Of a stretch of 64,000 bases of DNA, positions 20,372 through 32,211 are shown piece by piece (the stretch's first letter is position 1; every line of letters starts with the position of its first letter). The DNA comes from Brenneria roseae subsp. roseae. GTDB lineage: Bacteria; Pseudomonadota; Gammaproteobacteria; Enterobacterales; Enterobacteriaceae. The notes beneath the pieces were generated by a model. The model ran no database searches and was not told the DNA's origin. It worked only from the letters and a program-made list of their open reading frames with translations. The position numbers and the translations under genes were made by a program. The stretch lies in contig NZ_KZ819026.1 of assembly GCF_003115845.1 (NCBI RefSeq), positions 62,001 to 126,000 of the forward strand, read 5' to 3'.

Positions 20372-22540
20372 ATGAGTCGTGCCCCAATAGGCAAAGATGA
20401 AGCTGCCCGTATTGCTGCTCTTCGTGAGTATGGTGTCAAAAATTTTTTATTTGATACTGGCCTTAACAATTTGATTAATCTGGCGGCAAATATTTTTGAC
20501 GTTCCTATTGTCTGGATCTCGTTGCTGGAATCAGAACGACAGCTATTTGCGGCGGGTCTGGGGATTTCTTTTTATGAAACGCCAAGAGATCTCTCTTTTT
20601 GTACCCATGCGATTCTGAAAAAGAAAATCATGGTGGTTCCCGATGCCAGCAAAGATCTACGTTTCAAAAATAACCCGTTGGTGACCGGTGTCCCTCATGT
20701 TCGTTTTTATGCCGGTATTCCATTAAGAACATCGGCGGGCCACGCGATTGGTACGCTTTGCATTGTCGACGTCAAGCCTCGTCTCGCTTTCAGCGCCAGA
20801 GACGAACACAATCTGCAGGATTTGGCTGTACTGGTGATGGATAAGCTGGAAATGCGGCGCCTTGATTTAGCGCGAAAAGCCAGTCAGGTTCGGTTTGAAA
20901 ATATCGCCAATACATCGCCAGACAGTATTATCTGCGTGAATGAGAAAGGCGTGATTACGTTTTGGAATGCCGCTGCCCACAAGATGCTTGAATATGTCGG
21001 CGATGAAATTATTGGCTTAAATATTAATACCATCGTGCCCGATGATTTTCTTGCTCAGTTGGATCACCTGATTAGCGATCGTGAGGCCTTGCTCAACGGT
21101 GTCATGTTGGAGCTGGCTGTCAGAACCAAAAGCGGTGTGATGGTGCCTGTCGAGCTGTCGATTTCCATGTGGGAAGATAATGAGAATGTCAGCTATGGCG
21201 CAATTCTGCGTGATATCACTGAGCGCCGTCGTAACGAAGAACGGCTGTTTTTACTCGCGCATATGGACCCGCTCACCGGGCTTGCAAACCGTACCTTGCT
21301 GACCACTAGTCTGGAACAGGCGCTGAAAAAAGATCCTGTGGTCTGCGTGATGATGGTCGATCTGGATGGTTTTAAGGATGTCAATGACAGCCTGGGCCAT
21401 GCCAGCGGCGATCACATCCTGGTCCGTGTGGCGAAGAAAATTCAGTCCATTGCCCAGACTGGCGATCTGGTTGCCCGCATGGGCGGCGATGAATTTGTTT
21501 TGCTGTTTCAGGGGATGACCGACCAGCACGTTATATCCGGCATTGCGGAAAAAATTATCCACGAGGTTTCTCAGGCCATGATTATTGATGATCACCAAAT
21601 CAATATCAGCGCCAGTATAGGGATCGTGCTGGCTCCTGAACATGGCGTTACGGCGCAGGAATTGTTGACCAGCGTGGATCTGGCGCTTTATCAGGCCAAG
21701 TCCGAAGGCCGAAATTGCTATCGGTTTTTTACCCGTGAGCTGCGCGAAATTTTTCAGGCCAGACATGCTTTCCAACTCGAGTTCGTACGGGCGTATGAGC
21801 AACATGAATTTGAGATGTTCTATCAGCCGCAGGTAAATCTGGCGAGAAACGAAATCGTAGGCGCGGAAGCCCTGTTGCGCTGGCGTCATCCACATCGGGG
21901 ATTACTGGGACCGGGCGCGTTTCTTGCTGCACTGGAGCACGGCCCCTGGGCTGAGCGCGTTGGCGACTGGGTTGTTAAAACCGCTTGCGAACAAACTGCC
22001 CGCTGGCGTAATGCGGGCGCTGAAAATTTCCGCATCAGCATTAACCTGTTCAGCGCTCAGTTTCGTTCGGGAATGCTGGCGCAGAAGATTGCCGATGTGC
22101 TGAGGCAGACGGGATTGCAGCCAGGTGCGCTTGAGCTGGAGATCACCGAAAACATTATTCTGCGCTATGACGAAAACATGTTGCAGCCGTTAAACGAACT
22201 TCGCGATGCAGGTATCGGAATTGCGTTTGATGACTACGGTACCGGTTATGCCTCGCTGAGTATGTTGAAAAACTATCCGGTGACGCGACTCAAGATTGAT
22301 CAGACGTTTGTACGCACCATGTGTGAATCACCCGCGGATGCGGCGATTGTTCGGGCAATACTCTATCTCGGCAAAAGTTTCGGGCTGGGGGTCATCGCGG
22401 AAGGGGTCGAAACTCAGGAGCAGTGCGAACGCTTGAGAAGCAAAGGTTGCGAAGAGGCACAGGGATATTTGTTTGGTCATCCGATGTCAGCGGCGGATTT
22501 CACTCGGCTGTTGAAACTTGATCTTCCCGCCGCTGAATAA
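20372..22540 (+). CDS. GAF-PAS-GGDEF-EAL cyclic-di-GMP turnover protein
   Basis: A 722-residue cytosolic protein without membrane segments. The domains are GAF (about 20-165), PAS (about 180-285), GGDEF (about 295-455, motif ARMGGDEFVLL intact) and EAL (about 470-715). The EAL catalytic set looks complete: AEALLRWRHP, SINLFSAQF, LEITEN, FDDYGTGYASL, LKIDQTFV and EGVETQEQ. The allosteric RxxD I-site before GGDEF reads QTGD, so product inhibition through that site is unlikely. It may be bifunctional, or a phosphodiesterase regulated by GTP binding at the GGDEF domain. A GGGGGAA ribosome site precedes the ATG. No orthologue name is assigned. Confidence 0.9.
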   Translation: MSRAPIGKDEAARIAALREYGVKNFLFDTGLNNLINLAANIFDVPIVWISLLESERQLFAAGLGISFYETPRDLSFCTHAILKKKIMVVPDASKDLRFKNNPLVTGVPHVRFYAGIPLRTSAGHAIGTLCIVDVKPRLAFSARDEHNLQDLAVLVMDKLEMRRLDLARKASQVRFENIANTSPDSIICVNEKGVITFWNAAAHKMLEYVGDEIIGLNINTIVPDDFLAQLDHLISDREALLNGVMLELAVRTKSGVMVPVELSISMWEDNENVSYGAILRDITERRRNEERLFLLAHMDPLTGLANRTLLTTSLEQALKKDPVVCVMMVDLDGFKDVNDSLGHASGDHILVRVAKKIQSIAQTGDLVARMGGDEFVLLFQGMTDQHVISGIAEKIIHEVSQAMIIDDHQINISASIGIVLAPEHGVTAQELLTSVDLALYQAKSEGRNCYRFFTRELREIFQARHAFQLEFVRAYEQHEFEMFYQPQVNLARNEIVGAEALLRWRHPHRGLLGPGAFLAALEHGPWAERVGDWVVKTACEQTARWRNAGAENFRISINLFSAQFRSGMLAQKIADVLRQTGLQPGALELEITENIILRYDENMLQPLNELRDAGIGIAFDDYGTGYASLSMLKNYPVTRLKIDQTFVRTMCESPADAAIVRAILYLGKSFGLGVIAEGVETQEQCERLRSKGCEEAQGYLFGHPMSAADFTRLLKLDLPAAE

Positions 22541-22692
22541 CCATTCAACGTTCTACCATTATGATGGATAGCCGACCATGCTGGTCAGCGGTGGGTATTA
22601 TTTGGGAAGAGGGCAAAGAGATTAATACAAAACGACTTTCCTTTTGAAAAATGTAAAGTTATGTGGATTTAGTAACTGAAAAGTTAAGAATG

Positions 22693-22717
22693 CTTGAAAA
22701 TGCCACGGCAACCCATA
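22693..22717 (+). promoter_or_regulatory. Sigma-32 (heat shock) promoter of htpX
   Basis: CTTGAAA, a 12-base spacer, then CCCATA fits the RpoH consensus (CTTGAA-N11-16-CCCCAT). It lies about 50 bases upstream of htpX, which is a heat-shock gene in E. coli. Confidence 0.75.
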
Positions 22718-22768
22718 CGATGTGAGTGTTGCAAACTTTATTTTTCTGCGAGAGGAAATCAGACTTCT

Positions 22769-23647
22769 ATGATGCGTATTGCACTTTTCCTGATCACCAA
22801 CCTGGCGGTGATGTTGGTTTTCGGGCTGGTACTCAGTCTGACGGGAATTCAATCCAGCAGTGTCCAGGGTTTAATGATTATGGCTGGGCTGTTCGGCTTT
22901 GGCGGTGCTTTTGTTTCTCTGCTGATGTCCAAATGGATGGCATTACGATCTGTCGGTGGTGAAGTGATTGAACGGCCACGCAATGAAACAGAGCGCTGGC
23001 TGCTGGAAACTGTCCGTTCGCAGTCACAGCAGGCCGGTATCGCGATGCCTCAGGTAGCGATTTACCATGCCCCTGATATTAACGCCTTCGCAACCGGCGC
23101 CCGCCGTGATGCATCACTGGTTGCGGTTAGCACGGGCTTGCTGCAAAACATGAGCCGTGATGAGGCGGAGGCCGTCATCGCGCATGAAATCAGCCATATT
23201 TCCAATGGCGATATGGTTACTATGACGCTGATTCAAGGCGTCGTGAATACTTTTGTCATCTTTATCTCCCGCTTAATCGCGCAGGTCGCGTCGGGCTTCC
23301 TGTCCGCTAACCGCGATGGAGAGAGCAGCAGCGGCAATCCGCTGGTCTACTTTGCGGTGGCAACCGTGCTGGAACTGGTGTTTGGCATACTGGCCAGCAT
23401 TATTACCATGTGGTTCTCCCGTTACCGTGAGTTCCACGCTGATGCCGGTTCCGCCAAACTGGTCGGGCGTGAAAAGATGATTGCCGCGTTGCAGCGTCTG
23501 AAAACCAGCTACGAACCGCAGGAAGAAAACAGCATGATGGCGTTCTGTATCAATGGCAAATCCAAATCATTCAGCGAGCTGTTTATGTCGCACCCGCCGT
23601 TGGACAAACGCATCGAAGCGCTGCGTTCAGGGGCTTATCTGAAATAA
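22769..23647 (+). CDS. htpX: Membrane-bound zinc protease HtpX
   Basis: A 292-residue M48-family inner-membrane metalloprotease involved in quality control of membrane proteins alongside FtsH. Hydrophobic segments at about 2-25, 32-55, 155-180 and 190-215 are visible. The zinc motif is [11 protein letters not shown], and a distal Glu is in REFHADAGS. The ATG at 22769 ([15 protein letters not shown]) matches E. coli. The longer reading would run through the sigma-32 promoter. Confidence 0.96.
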   Translation: MMRIALFLITNLAVMLVFGLVLSLTGIQSSSVQGLMIMAGLFGFGGAFVSLLMSKWMALRSVGGEVIERPRNETERWLLETVRSQSQQAGIAMPQVAIYHAPDINAFATGARRDASLVAVSTGLLQNMSRDEAEAVIAHEISHISNGDMVTMTLIQGVVNTFVIFISRLIAQVASGFLSANRDGESSSGNPLVYFAVATVLELVFGILASIITMWFSRYREFHADAGSAKLVGREKMIAALQRLKTSYEPQEENSMMAFCINGKSKSFSELFMSHPPLDKRIEALRSGAYLK

Positions 23648-23683
23648 GGCTATAGCGGTATTTCTTAAAAGCCCGGGCCAATG

Positions 23684-23722
23684 AAGCCTGAGTTCGGTAT
23701 TCCACCGGACTCAGGCTTTTTT
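23684..23722 (+). terminator. htpX terminator
   Basis: The stem AAGCCTGAGT / ACTCAGGCTT, with an inner CGGT/ACCG extension, is followed by TTTTTT. Confidence 0.85.
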
Positions 23723-23798
23723 CTTTCTGAAACCCCGCCGCCGGTTTCTGTAACATCAGGGCATAAAATGGTTTCATTGAATCTGAAACAGCTGGTGA

Positions 23799-23821
23799 AA
23801 ACAGAAAGAATGTTTTATAAA
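23799..23821 (+). promoter_or_regulatory. Candidate KdgR box (distal) before ogl
   Basis: The sequence around ACAGAAAGAATGTTTTATAA resembles the KdgR operator core GAAAC-N-TGTTTCAT. It is weaker than the proximal box and lies about 40 bases upstream of it. Confidence 0.45.
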
Positions 23822-23841
23822 ATAAAACCACGATCACGGAA

Positions 23842-23865
23842 AAATGAAACATTGTTTCTATAATG
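23842..23865 (+). promoter_or_regulatory. KdgR operator and -10 element of ogl
   Basis: ATGAAACATTGTTTCTAT is an almost perfect KdgR operator. It overlaps a consensus TATAAT -10 (23860-23865), so bound KdgR would block RNA polymerase directly. The ogl ATG follows about 110 bases downstream. Confidence 0.85.
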
Positions 23866-23975
23866 TCAGCATACTAGGTAATTCGTGTGAGAGAGTATAG
23901 CCAGAATGACGGGTCTTCCTGGTTGTATGCTCGTGCGACGTCAGATTCTTCATGATAAGTTCTAAGGATTTACGG

Positions 23976-25139
23976 ATGGCCAAAGGCAACAAATTCCCCC
24001 TAAAATTTCATTCCTATCAGGATGCGGCAACCGGCACCGAAGTGGTGCGCTTAACCCCGCCCGATGTCATCTGCCACCGCAATTATTTTTATCAAAAATG
24101 TTTCAGCAATGATGGAAGTAAACTGCTGTTTGGTGGCGCGTTTGATGGCCCGTGGAACTATTACCTGCTGGATCTGAACACGCAGGAAGCCACGCAGTTG
24201 ACCGAAGGCAAAGGTGATAACACCTTTGGCGGGTTCCTGTCTCCTGACGATGATGCGCTGTACTATGTGAAGAACGTACGTAACCTGATGCGTGTCGATC
24301 TGAAAACGCTGGAAGAGAAAACCATTTATCAGGTTCCTGATGATTGGGTTGGTTACGGCACCTGGGTAGCGAATTCTGATTGCACCAAGATGGCTGGCAT
24401 CGAAATCAGGAAAGAGGATTGGAAACCGTTAACTGACTGGAAAAAATTCCAGGAATTCTATTTCACCAACCCGTGCTGCCGTCTGATCCGTGTTGATCTG
24501 GCGACGGGCGAAGCGGAAACCATTCTTCAGGAAAATAAATGGCTGGGTCACCCGATCTACCGTCCCGGTGATGACAACACGGTGGCGTTCTGCCATGAAG
24601 GGCCGCACGATCTGGTTGATGCCCGTATGTGGTTCATCAATGAAGACGGCACCAACATGCGTAAAGTGAAAGAGCATGCTGAAGGCGAGAGCTGCACCCA
24701 CGAATTCTGGGTTCCTGATGGCTCAGCGATGATCTACGTTTCTTATCACAAGGGTAATCCAAACCGCTATATCTGTAGCGTTGACCCTGTCACGCTGGAA
24801 GATCGTCAACTGACCGTTATGCCAGCCTGTTCTCACCTGATGAGTAACTATGACGGATCGTTGCTGGTGGGCGATGGCTCCGACGCACCGGTTGATGTGC
24901 AGGATGATGGCGGTTACAAGATTGAAAACGATCCTTTCCTGTATGTATTTAATATGCAAACCGGCAAGCAACACCGGGTGGCGCAACATAATACATCCTG
25001 GAAAGTGCTGGAGGGCGACCGTCAGGTAACGCATCCGCATCCTTCTTTCACACCGGATAATAAGCAAATCCTGTTTACCTCCGATGTTGACGGAAAACCG
25101 GCGCTGTATCTGGCGAAGGTGCCTGACTCAGTTTGGCAG
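23976..25139 (+). CDS. ogl: Oligogalacturonate lyase Ogl (PL22)
   Basis: A cytosolic seven-bladed propeller lyase (387-388 aa) that splits unsaturated and saturated digalacturonates into 5-keto-4-deoxyuronate and galacturonate. The manganese ligands known from the Yersinia enzyme appear at identical numbers: His287 (CSHLMS), Gln350, His353 and His355 (QVTHPHPSF). I choose the ATG at 23976 (MAKGNKFPLKFHSYQ), which matches the Dickeya enzyme; an earlier in-frame ATG adds eight residues. It is expressed from its own KdgR-controlled promoter and followed by a hairpin and kdgR. Confidence 0.96.
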
Positions 25140-25150
25140 TAGCAAGACTG

Positions 25151-25188
25151 AATAAACCGCGCCATCATGTTGAATGTCGCGGTTTATT
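25151..25188 (+). terminator. ogl terminator
   Basis: An 11-bp stem (AATAAACCGCG / CGCGGTTTATT) encloses a 16-base loop. The A/T pairs at its base act as the U-run. Confidence 0.65.
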
Positions 25189-25361
25189 ACCTATAAATTT
25201 GCTTACATAATTAATTCGTAACGTTTCTGACGCTGATATTTATCAAAGTTACTTGATTATCGTCTTTGCTCCATTGCCATAATCAAAGCGTTCCCTTTAT
25301 ACTAAAACCATTGTTCTATTTTTTTTAAAACAAGAAAAAACTGAGTAGGGTAACCACAAAA

Positions 25362-26153
25362 ATGGCTATTGCAGATTTAGATAAACAACCCGATTCCGTG
25401 TCGTCCGTTTTAAAGGTTTTTGGTATTTTGCAGGCATTAGGTGAAGAGCGTGAGATTGGTATTACCGAACTGTCTCAACGTGTAATGATGTCCAAAAGTA
25501 CCGTATACCGCTTCTTGCAGACGATGAAATCCCTCGGCTATGTAGCGCAGGAGGGCGAATCGGAGAAGTACTCATTGACGCTTAAGTTGTTTGAGCTCGG
25601 GGCTAAGGCGTTGCAAAACGTCGATTTGATCCGTAGTGCGGATATACAGATGCGCGAGCTTTCGGTGCTTACGCGGGAAACCATTCACCTGGGCGCGCTG
25701 GACGAAGACAGCATCGTTTATATTCACAAGATTGATTCGATGTATAACCTGCGTATGTACTCGCGTATTGGGCGTCGTAATCCATTACACAGTACGGCTA
25801 TTGGTAAAGTGCTGCTGGCATGGCGCGACAGGGATGAGGTGGAGGAAATCCTCTCGACGGTCGAATTTACCCGCAGTACGCCGCATACTCTCTGTACCGC
25901 GGATGAACTGCTAACGCAGTTGGATCTGGTGCGTGGACAGGGATATGGTGAAGATAATGAAGAGCAGGAAGAAGGATTGCGTTGCATCGCGGTTCCTGTT
26001 TTCGATCGTTTTGGCGTGGTTATCGCCGGCTTGAGCATTTCATTCCCGACAATTCGTTTTTCTGAAGAAAACAAACTCGGATACGTTAAGATGTTGCATA
26101 TCGCCGCCAGAAATATCTCTGAGCAGATGGGATACCACGAATATCCATTCTGA
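25362..26153 (+). CDS. kdgR: Pectin degradation repressor KdgR (IclR family)
   Basis: A 263-residue IclR-family repressor. The N-terminal winged helix (about 15-75) carries the recognition region ITELSQRVMMSKSTVYRFLQ. The C-terminal effector domain (about 90-255) includes GRRNPLHSTAIGK and GLSISFP. KdgR represses the pectin catabolic and several secretion genes, and KDG releases it. Its location next to ogl is typical of soft-rot bacteria, and its operators recur elsewhere in this window. It is followed by its own strong terminator. Confidence 0.96.
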   Translation: MAIADLDKQPDSVSSVLKVFGILQALGEEREIGITELSQRVMMSKSTVYRFLQTMKSLGYVAQEGESEKYSLTLKLFELGAKALQNVDLIRSADIQMRELSVLTRETIHLGALDEDSIVYIHKIDSMYNLRMYSRIGRRNPLHSTAIGKVLLAWRDRDEVEEILSTVEFTRSTPHTLCTADELLTQLDLVRGQGYGEDNEEQEEGLRCIAVPVFDRFGVVIAGLSISFPTIRFSEENKLGYVKMLHIAARNISEQMGYHEYPF

Positions 26154-26169
26154 TTCAAACCGTGCAGTT

Positions 26170-26197
26170 AAGCCTGTCTTTGCGGCAGGCTTTTTTT
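26170..26197 (+). terminator. kdgR terminator
   Basis: AGCCTG pairs with CAGGCT and is followed directly by seven T residues, 17 bases after the kdgR stop. Confidence 0.85.
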
Positions 26198-26338
26198 ATG
26201 GCGGGCTATCGGTTCCGTGACTCGCAAAGGCGATACCGGGAAGAGTATCGAACTTGTCGGGCGCTCAGTGTTAAGATGAGTGCAGCGAATGGCTGTTTGC
26301 CGTTTGTCCTGATTGACGGAATGTTAAGTGGAGTTGGT

Positions 26339-26605
26339 GTGAACATATTAGAAATGGTCTTTATCGCGCTGGTGGTAGTGCTGGTGATGCTGGTTTGGTT
26401 TTTCATTAACCGGGCGAGCGTTAGGGCAAATGAGCAGATTAAATTGCTGCATGAAATTGTTGAGCAGCAGCGGCAACAGTTGGCGCTGTTAAACATGTTG
26501 GTTCCGCAGGAAGTGCGCGAAGAGAAAGCGGAAGACGCCGATGCGTTGCAAATTCAAGAGCGTGATGATGTGCTGGCGTTTAAAAACGTCATTCCTGAAC
26601 GTTGA
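26339..26605 (+). CDS. yebO: YebO-like small membrane protein
   Basis: An 88-residue protein with one N-terminal transmembrane helix (about 5-24, ending MLVWFFINRAS), a coiled-coil-like Glu/Gln-rich stretch (EQIKLLHEIVEQQRQQLALL) and an acidic tail ending VIPER. The WFFINRAS-R-NEQI segment is shared with E. coli YebO, which also neighbours kdgR. I choose the GTG at 26339, 5 bases after TGGAG. The longer ATG reading from 26162 would start inside the kdgR terminator and is rejected. Function unknown. Confidence 0.75.
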   Translation: MNILEMVFIALVVVLVMLVWFFINRASVRANEQIKLLHEIVEQQRQQLALLNMLVPQEVREEKAEDADALQIQERDDVLAFKNVIPER

Positions 26606-26709
26606 TCACCGCGTATGGCGATTTTACTGATCCATAAATCACCCCTGAAATTTGTTTGATTAACGTTACCCCAGCAAAATGGAAAAGGCTTCTCTGGAAG
26701 CTCGCAGAT

Positions 26710-26738
26710 TCTCCCGCATTCAATCAAAATGCGGGAGA
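26710..26738. repeat. Inverted repeat between convergent yebO and the FMN-binding gene
   Basis: A perfect 11-bp stem (TCTCCCGCATT / AATGCGGGAGA) with a 7-base loop. The position suggests a shared terminator, but neither side has a U-tract. Confidence 0.55.
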
Positions 26739-26799
26739 TTGATGATTACCGATGGTTATTTGATGAAATTATGATCATCTTTAATGATAACAATAGGGC

Positions 26800-27234
26800 T
26801 TATTCTATTTTAGCCGTTTCCAGATTACCTGCTTTGGCGTTCTTTATCGCCGCGCCTGCCAGTATTTTAAAATCTTCCGTTGAATGTGTTGCTCCGGTGA
26901 CACCATCAACTTCTGCAACATTTTGTTTTTCCAGCAAGCTCTGAGAAAGTTTGACGGTGTAAATAGTGGGTGATGTGCCGGTCACGGCGTGCATTTTCTG
27001 GTTGTATTCTTCGTCGCTGGTCTTCAGATGACCATCTTTTTCACTGGTGTAATCAAATTTGACCTCAGTGATTTTTCCATCCTTGTAGATTAAGTCTAGA
27101 AAAGGTTTCCAGCCATTCTCATCAAAGGTGGTAGCTTCGGCTTTATAAGTGCCATCTTTAATCGCACTCTCTGCAGCAAAAACACTGACCGCAAAAAAGG
27201 CTGTTAAAACTACAGGCAACAATTTCATTTTCAT
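26800..27234 (-). CDS. Exported FMN-binding-domain protein (likely flavinylated)
   Basis: A 144-residue periplasmic or extracytoplasmic protein with a signal peptide (about 1-20, ending SVFAAES). The rest is one FMN-binding domain. The motif DGVTGATHS fits the flavinylation consensus D-G-(I/S/V)-(S/T)-G-A-(S/T), in which ApbE attaches FMN to the final threonine (Thr116). Such modules shuttle electrons in NqrC/RnfG and in small extracytosolic flavoproteins. No Nqr/Rnf genes or apbE are nearby, so the partner is unknown. It is convergent with yebO and divergent from thrS. Confidence 0.85.
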   Translation of the reverse strand: MKMKLLPVVLTAFFAVSVFAAESAIKDGTYKAEATTFDENGWKPFLDLIYKDGKITEVKFDYTSEKDGHLKTSDEEYNQKMHAVTGTSPTIYTVKLSQSLLEKQNVAEVDGVTGATHSTEDFKILAGAAIKNAKAGNLETAKIE

Positions 27235-27670
27235 ACTTCATTTCCTTTCTGGATGATGGGAATCGTGACAATGTAAAACCATTAATGATGAGTGGGTATT
27301 AAAATCAGAATAGCGTTCTATTTTTTTGAATTCAGTGTTCCAATTAACAGATTTATACTAATGTACGCTTTTATTGTGGCGTTAAGGTGGGCATCTTGAT
27401 GATGTGCGGCGGGGGCGAGGGTGTTCATCATGTTGATGGTTTCCCTCGATTAACCTGTCGTGACTGGCTTTAACACACGCATTATACGGTGTATTATTAC
27501 CGCGACGTTATCCATGTCACGCTGGTGGGCATTTTTATGTATGCGCATCCATGTGTATATATTTCGCAGAGTATAGAGGAATAGCATGGTTAACATTTTG
27601 ATGTTCAATAGTTAAATGATTTTGTATGTGATCTTTCGTGTGGGTCACCACTGCAAATAAGGGAATTATA
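27235..27670. other. Intergenic region upstream of thrS
   Basis: These 436 bases hold the divergent promoters for the FMN-binding gene and thrS. They also contain a 9-codon ORF with a ribosome site (27586-27615) and the thrS 5' leader, where ThrRS binds its own mRNA in E. coli. I could not confirm the anticodon-like operator arms by eye. Confidence 0.5.
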
Positions 27671-29599
27671 ATGCCTGTTATTACCCTTCCTGATGGAAGT
27701 CAGCGTCAATATGACCACGCCGTTTCTCCCCTTGATGTTGCCCTTGATATTGGTCCCGGATTGGCAAAAGCCTGTATTGCCGGTCGTGTCAATGGCGAAC
27801 TGGTAGACGCCAGCGACAAAATCGAAACCGATGCGCAGTTGGCGATTATCACTGCCAAAGATGAAGCGGGACTGGAGATTATTCGCCACTCTTGCGCCCA
27901 CCTATTGGGTCACGCCATCAAGCAATTATGGCCGGATACCAAGATGGCGATTGGCCCGGTCATTGATAACGGTTTTTATTATGATGTTGATATCGATCGT
28001 ACTCTGACTCAGGAAGATATCGATCTGCTTGAAAAGCGCATGCATGAGCTCGCCAGCACTGACTATGACGTGATTAAAAAGAAAGTCAGTTGGCAGGAAG
28101 CGCGCGATACGTTTGCTGCTCGCGGTGAGACTTATAAAATTGCCATTCTGGACGAGAACATCAGTCATGATGATCGCCCCGGGTTGTATCATCATGAAGA
28201 ATACGTCGATATGTGCCGTGGTCCGCACGTGCCGAACATGCGTTTCTGCCATCATTTCAAATTGCAGAAAACGTCAGGCGCCTATTGGCGTGGCGACAGC
28301 AAAAATAAAATGCTGCAACGTATTTACGGTACCGCCTGGGCAGATAAAAAGCAGCTCGGGTCTTACCTGCAACGCCTCGAAGAAGCGGCCAAACGCGATC
28401 ACCGCAAGATCGGTAAGCAGCTCGATCTTTACCATATGCAGGAAGAAGCGCCGGGTATGGTGTTCTGGCATAATGATGGTTGGACTATCTTCCGTGAGCT
28501 GGAAGCGTTTGTACGCATGAAGCTGAAAGAGTACCAGTACCAGGAAGTGAAAGGCCCATTCATGATGGACCGCGTGCTGTGGGAAAAAACCGGGCACTGG
28601 GACAACTACAAAGAAGCGATGTTTACCACATCGTCAGAAAACCGTGAATATTGCATTAAGCCGATGAACTGCCCGGGTCACGTACAGATTTTCAATCAGG
28701 GATTGAAATCTTATCGCGATCTGCCGCTGCGTATGGCCGAATTCGGTAGCTGTCATCGTAATGAACCGTCGGGTTCCCTGCATGGTCTGATGCGCGTTCG
28801 CGGCTTTACTCAGGATGATGCGCATATCTTCTGTACTGAAGAACAGGTGCGTGATGAAGTCAATAGCTGTATCAAAATGGTGTATGATGTGTACAGCACC
28901 TTCGGTTTTGAAAAAATCGCGGTGAAATTATCTACCCGTCCTGAGAAACGTATTGGCAGCGATGAAATGTGGGATCGTGCCGAGAAAGATTTGGCCGCCG
29001 CCTTGAGTGAAAATGATATTCCATTTGAATATCAACCTGGCGAAGGGGCGTTCTACGGACCAAAAATTGAATTTACCTTACATGATTGTTTGGATCGCGC
29101 CTGGCAGTGTGGTACGGTGCAACTCGACTTTTCACTACCGGGTCGCCTGAATGCCTCCTACGTGGGTGAAAGTAACGAACGTCAGGTACCGGTAATGATT
29201 CACCGTGCCATTCTGGGATCAATGGAGCGCTTCATCGGTATTCTTACCGAAGAATTCGCCGGCTTCTTCCCAACCTGGTTGGCACCGGTACAAGCGGTGA
29301 TTATGAATATCACCGATAGCCAGTCTGATTATGTCAGCGAATTGACCAGAAAACTGCAAGAAGCAGGCATTCGCGTAAAAGCAGACTTGAGAAATGAGAA
29401 GATAGGCTTTAAAATCCGCGAGCACACTTTACGGCGTGTTCCCTATATGCTGGTCTGTGGCGATAAAGAAGTGGAAGCAGGGAAAGTTGCTGTCCGCACT
29501 CGTCGAGGTAAAGACCTGGGGAGCCTTGATGTCAGTGAAGTCATTAGCAAGCTGCAACAAGAGATTCGCAGCCGTAGTCTTCATCAATTGGAGGAATAA
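27671..29599 (+). CDS. thrS: Threonine-tRNA ligase ThrS
   Basis: A 642-residue class II aminoacyl-tRNA synthetase. Order: TGS domain (1-60), zinc-type editing domain (about 65-225, [10 protein letters not shown] motif), catalytic core with motif 2 ([20 protein letters not shown]) and the zinc ligands (Cys in MNCPGH), and anticodon-binding domain (about 540-642). The ATG at 27671 ([14 protein letters not shown]) gives exactly the E. coli length. It heads the thrS-infC-rpmI-rplT-pheMST-ihfA cluster. Confidence 0.97.
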   Translation: MPVITLPDGSQRQYDHAVSPLDVALDIGPGLAKACIAGRVNGELVDASDKIETDAQLAIITAKDEAGLEIIRHSCAHLLGHAIKQLWPDTKMAIGPVIDNGFYYDVDIDRTLTQEDIDLLEKRMHELASTDYDVIKKKVSWQEARDTFAARGETYKIAILDENISHDDRPGLYHHEEYVDMCRGPHVPNMRFCHHFKLQKTSGAYWRGDSKNKMLQRIYGTAWADKKQLGSYLQRLEEAAKRDHRKIGKQLDLYHMQEEAPGMVFWHNDGWTIFRELEAFVRMKLKEYQYQEVKGPFMMDRVLWEKTGHWDNYKEAMFTTSSENREYCIKPMNCPGHVQIFNQGLKSYRDLPLRMAEFGSCHRNEPSGSLHGLMRVRGFTQDDAHIFCTEEQVRDEVNSCIKMVYDVYSTFGFEKIAVKLSTRPEKRIGSDEMWDRAEKDLAAALSENDIPFEYQPGEGAFYGPKIEFTLHDCLDRAWQCGTVQLDFSLPGRLNASYVGESNERQVPVMIHRAILGSMERFIGILTEEFAGFFPTWLAPVQAVIMNITDSQSDYVSELTRKLQEAGIRVKADLRNEKIGFKIREHTLRRVPYMLVCGDKEVEAGKVAVRTRRGKDLGSLDVSEVISKLQQEIRSRSLHQLEE

Positions 29600-30145
<546 letters not shown>

Positions 30146-30161
30146 GGCATTCAAGTAACCG

Positions 30162-30194
30162 AACCCGCGCCGCGCTTGCGCTGTGCGGGTTTTG
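30162..30194 (+). terminator. Hairpin between infC and rpmI
   Basis: AACCCGC pairs with GCGGGTT and is followed by TTGTT. In E. coli this gap holds the regulatory leader where L20 represses rpmI-rplT. The hairpin may be a partial terminator within the operon. Confidence 0.5.
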
Positions 30195-30222
30195 TTCGCC
30201 TTATCTGATTCGTTGTAATTAA

Positions 30223-30441
<219 letters not shown>

Positions 30442-30465
30442 GTAACCTTTTTGAATTTAGAATAA

Positions 30466-30840
<375 letters not shown>

Positions 30841-30847
30841 GTCAGTT

Positions 30848-30874
30848 AAAAGAGGGAGCATTGCTCCCTCTTTT
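30848..30874 (+). terminator. rplT terminator
   Basis: AAAAGAGGGAGC / GCTCCCTCTTTT hairpin with a 3-base loop and terminal T residues, 8 bases after rplT. Confidence 0.9.
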
Positions 30875-30909
30875 AGTTGCGTTAACGCACAGATAAACGA
30901 GTATTACTG

Positions 30910-30938
30910 TTGACATTTTGTGTGTCTCACCTTTCAAT
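30910..30938 (+). promoter_or_regulatory. Promoter of the pheMST-ihfA operon
   Basis: TTGACA (-35) and TTCAAT (-10) are separated by 17 bases. They lie about 50 bases before the pheM leader peptide. Confidence 0.6.
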
Positions 30939-30987
30939 AAAGTAGTTTTATTTTCCCGTTTTACGATGACGACAAGGTAACGCAAGT

Positions 30988-31032
30988 ATGCATACTGCTA
31001 TTTTCCGTTTCTTTTTTTACTTTAGCGCCTGA
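30988..31032 (+). CDS. pheM: Phenylalanyl-tRNA synthetase operon leader peptide PheM
   Basis: A 14-residue leader peptide, MHTAIFRFFFYFSA, with five Phe codons, three of them in a row. It is near-identical to E. coli PheM. Ribosome stalling at the Phe codons when charged tRNA-Phe is scarce prevents formation of the downstream attenuator. Confidence 0.95.
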   Translation: MHTAIFRFFFYFSA

Positions 31033-31080
31033 TTTCAGGGTGGCTTTGCGCGTAAGAAAAGAAACGAAAAGTAGCGCCTA

Positions 31081-31104
31081 AGCCTCCCTCAGGGAGGCTT
31101 TTTT
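31081..31104 (+). terminator. pheST attenuator
   Basis: AGCCTCCCT / AGGGAGGCT stem followed by six T residues, 50 bases after pheM and before pheS. It is the transcription attenuator controlled by PheM translation. Confidence 0.9.
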
Positions 31105-31119
31105 GTTTAATAAGCATAA

Positions 31120-32196
<1,077 letters not shown>

Positions 32197-32211
32197 GGCG
32201 GGAATATCATC

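Noticed and set aside
21251..21895. 214-codon minus-strand ORF
   Set aside because: Antisense shadow of the GGDEF-EAL gene.
26162..26338. N-terminal extension of the YebO-like protein
   Set aside because: The extension starts inside the kdgR terminator hairpin and has no membrane or family features; the internal GTG has a better ribosome site.
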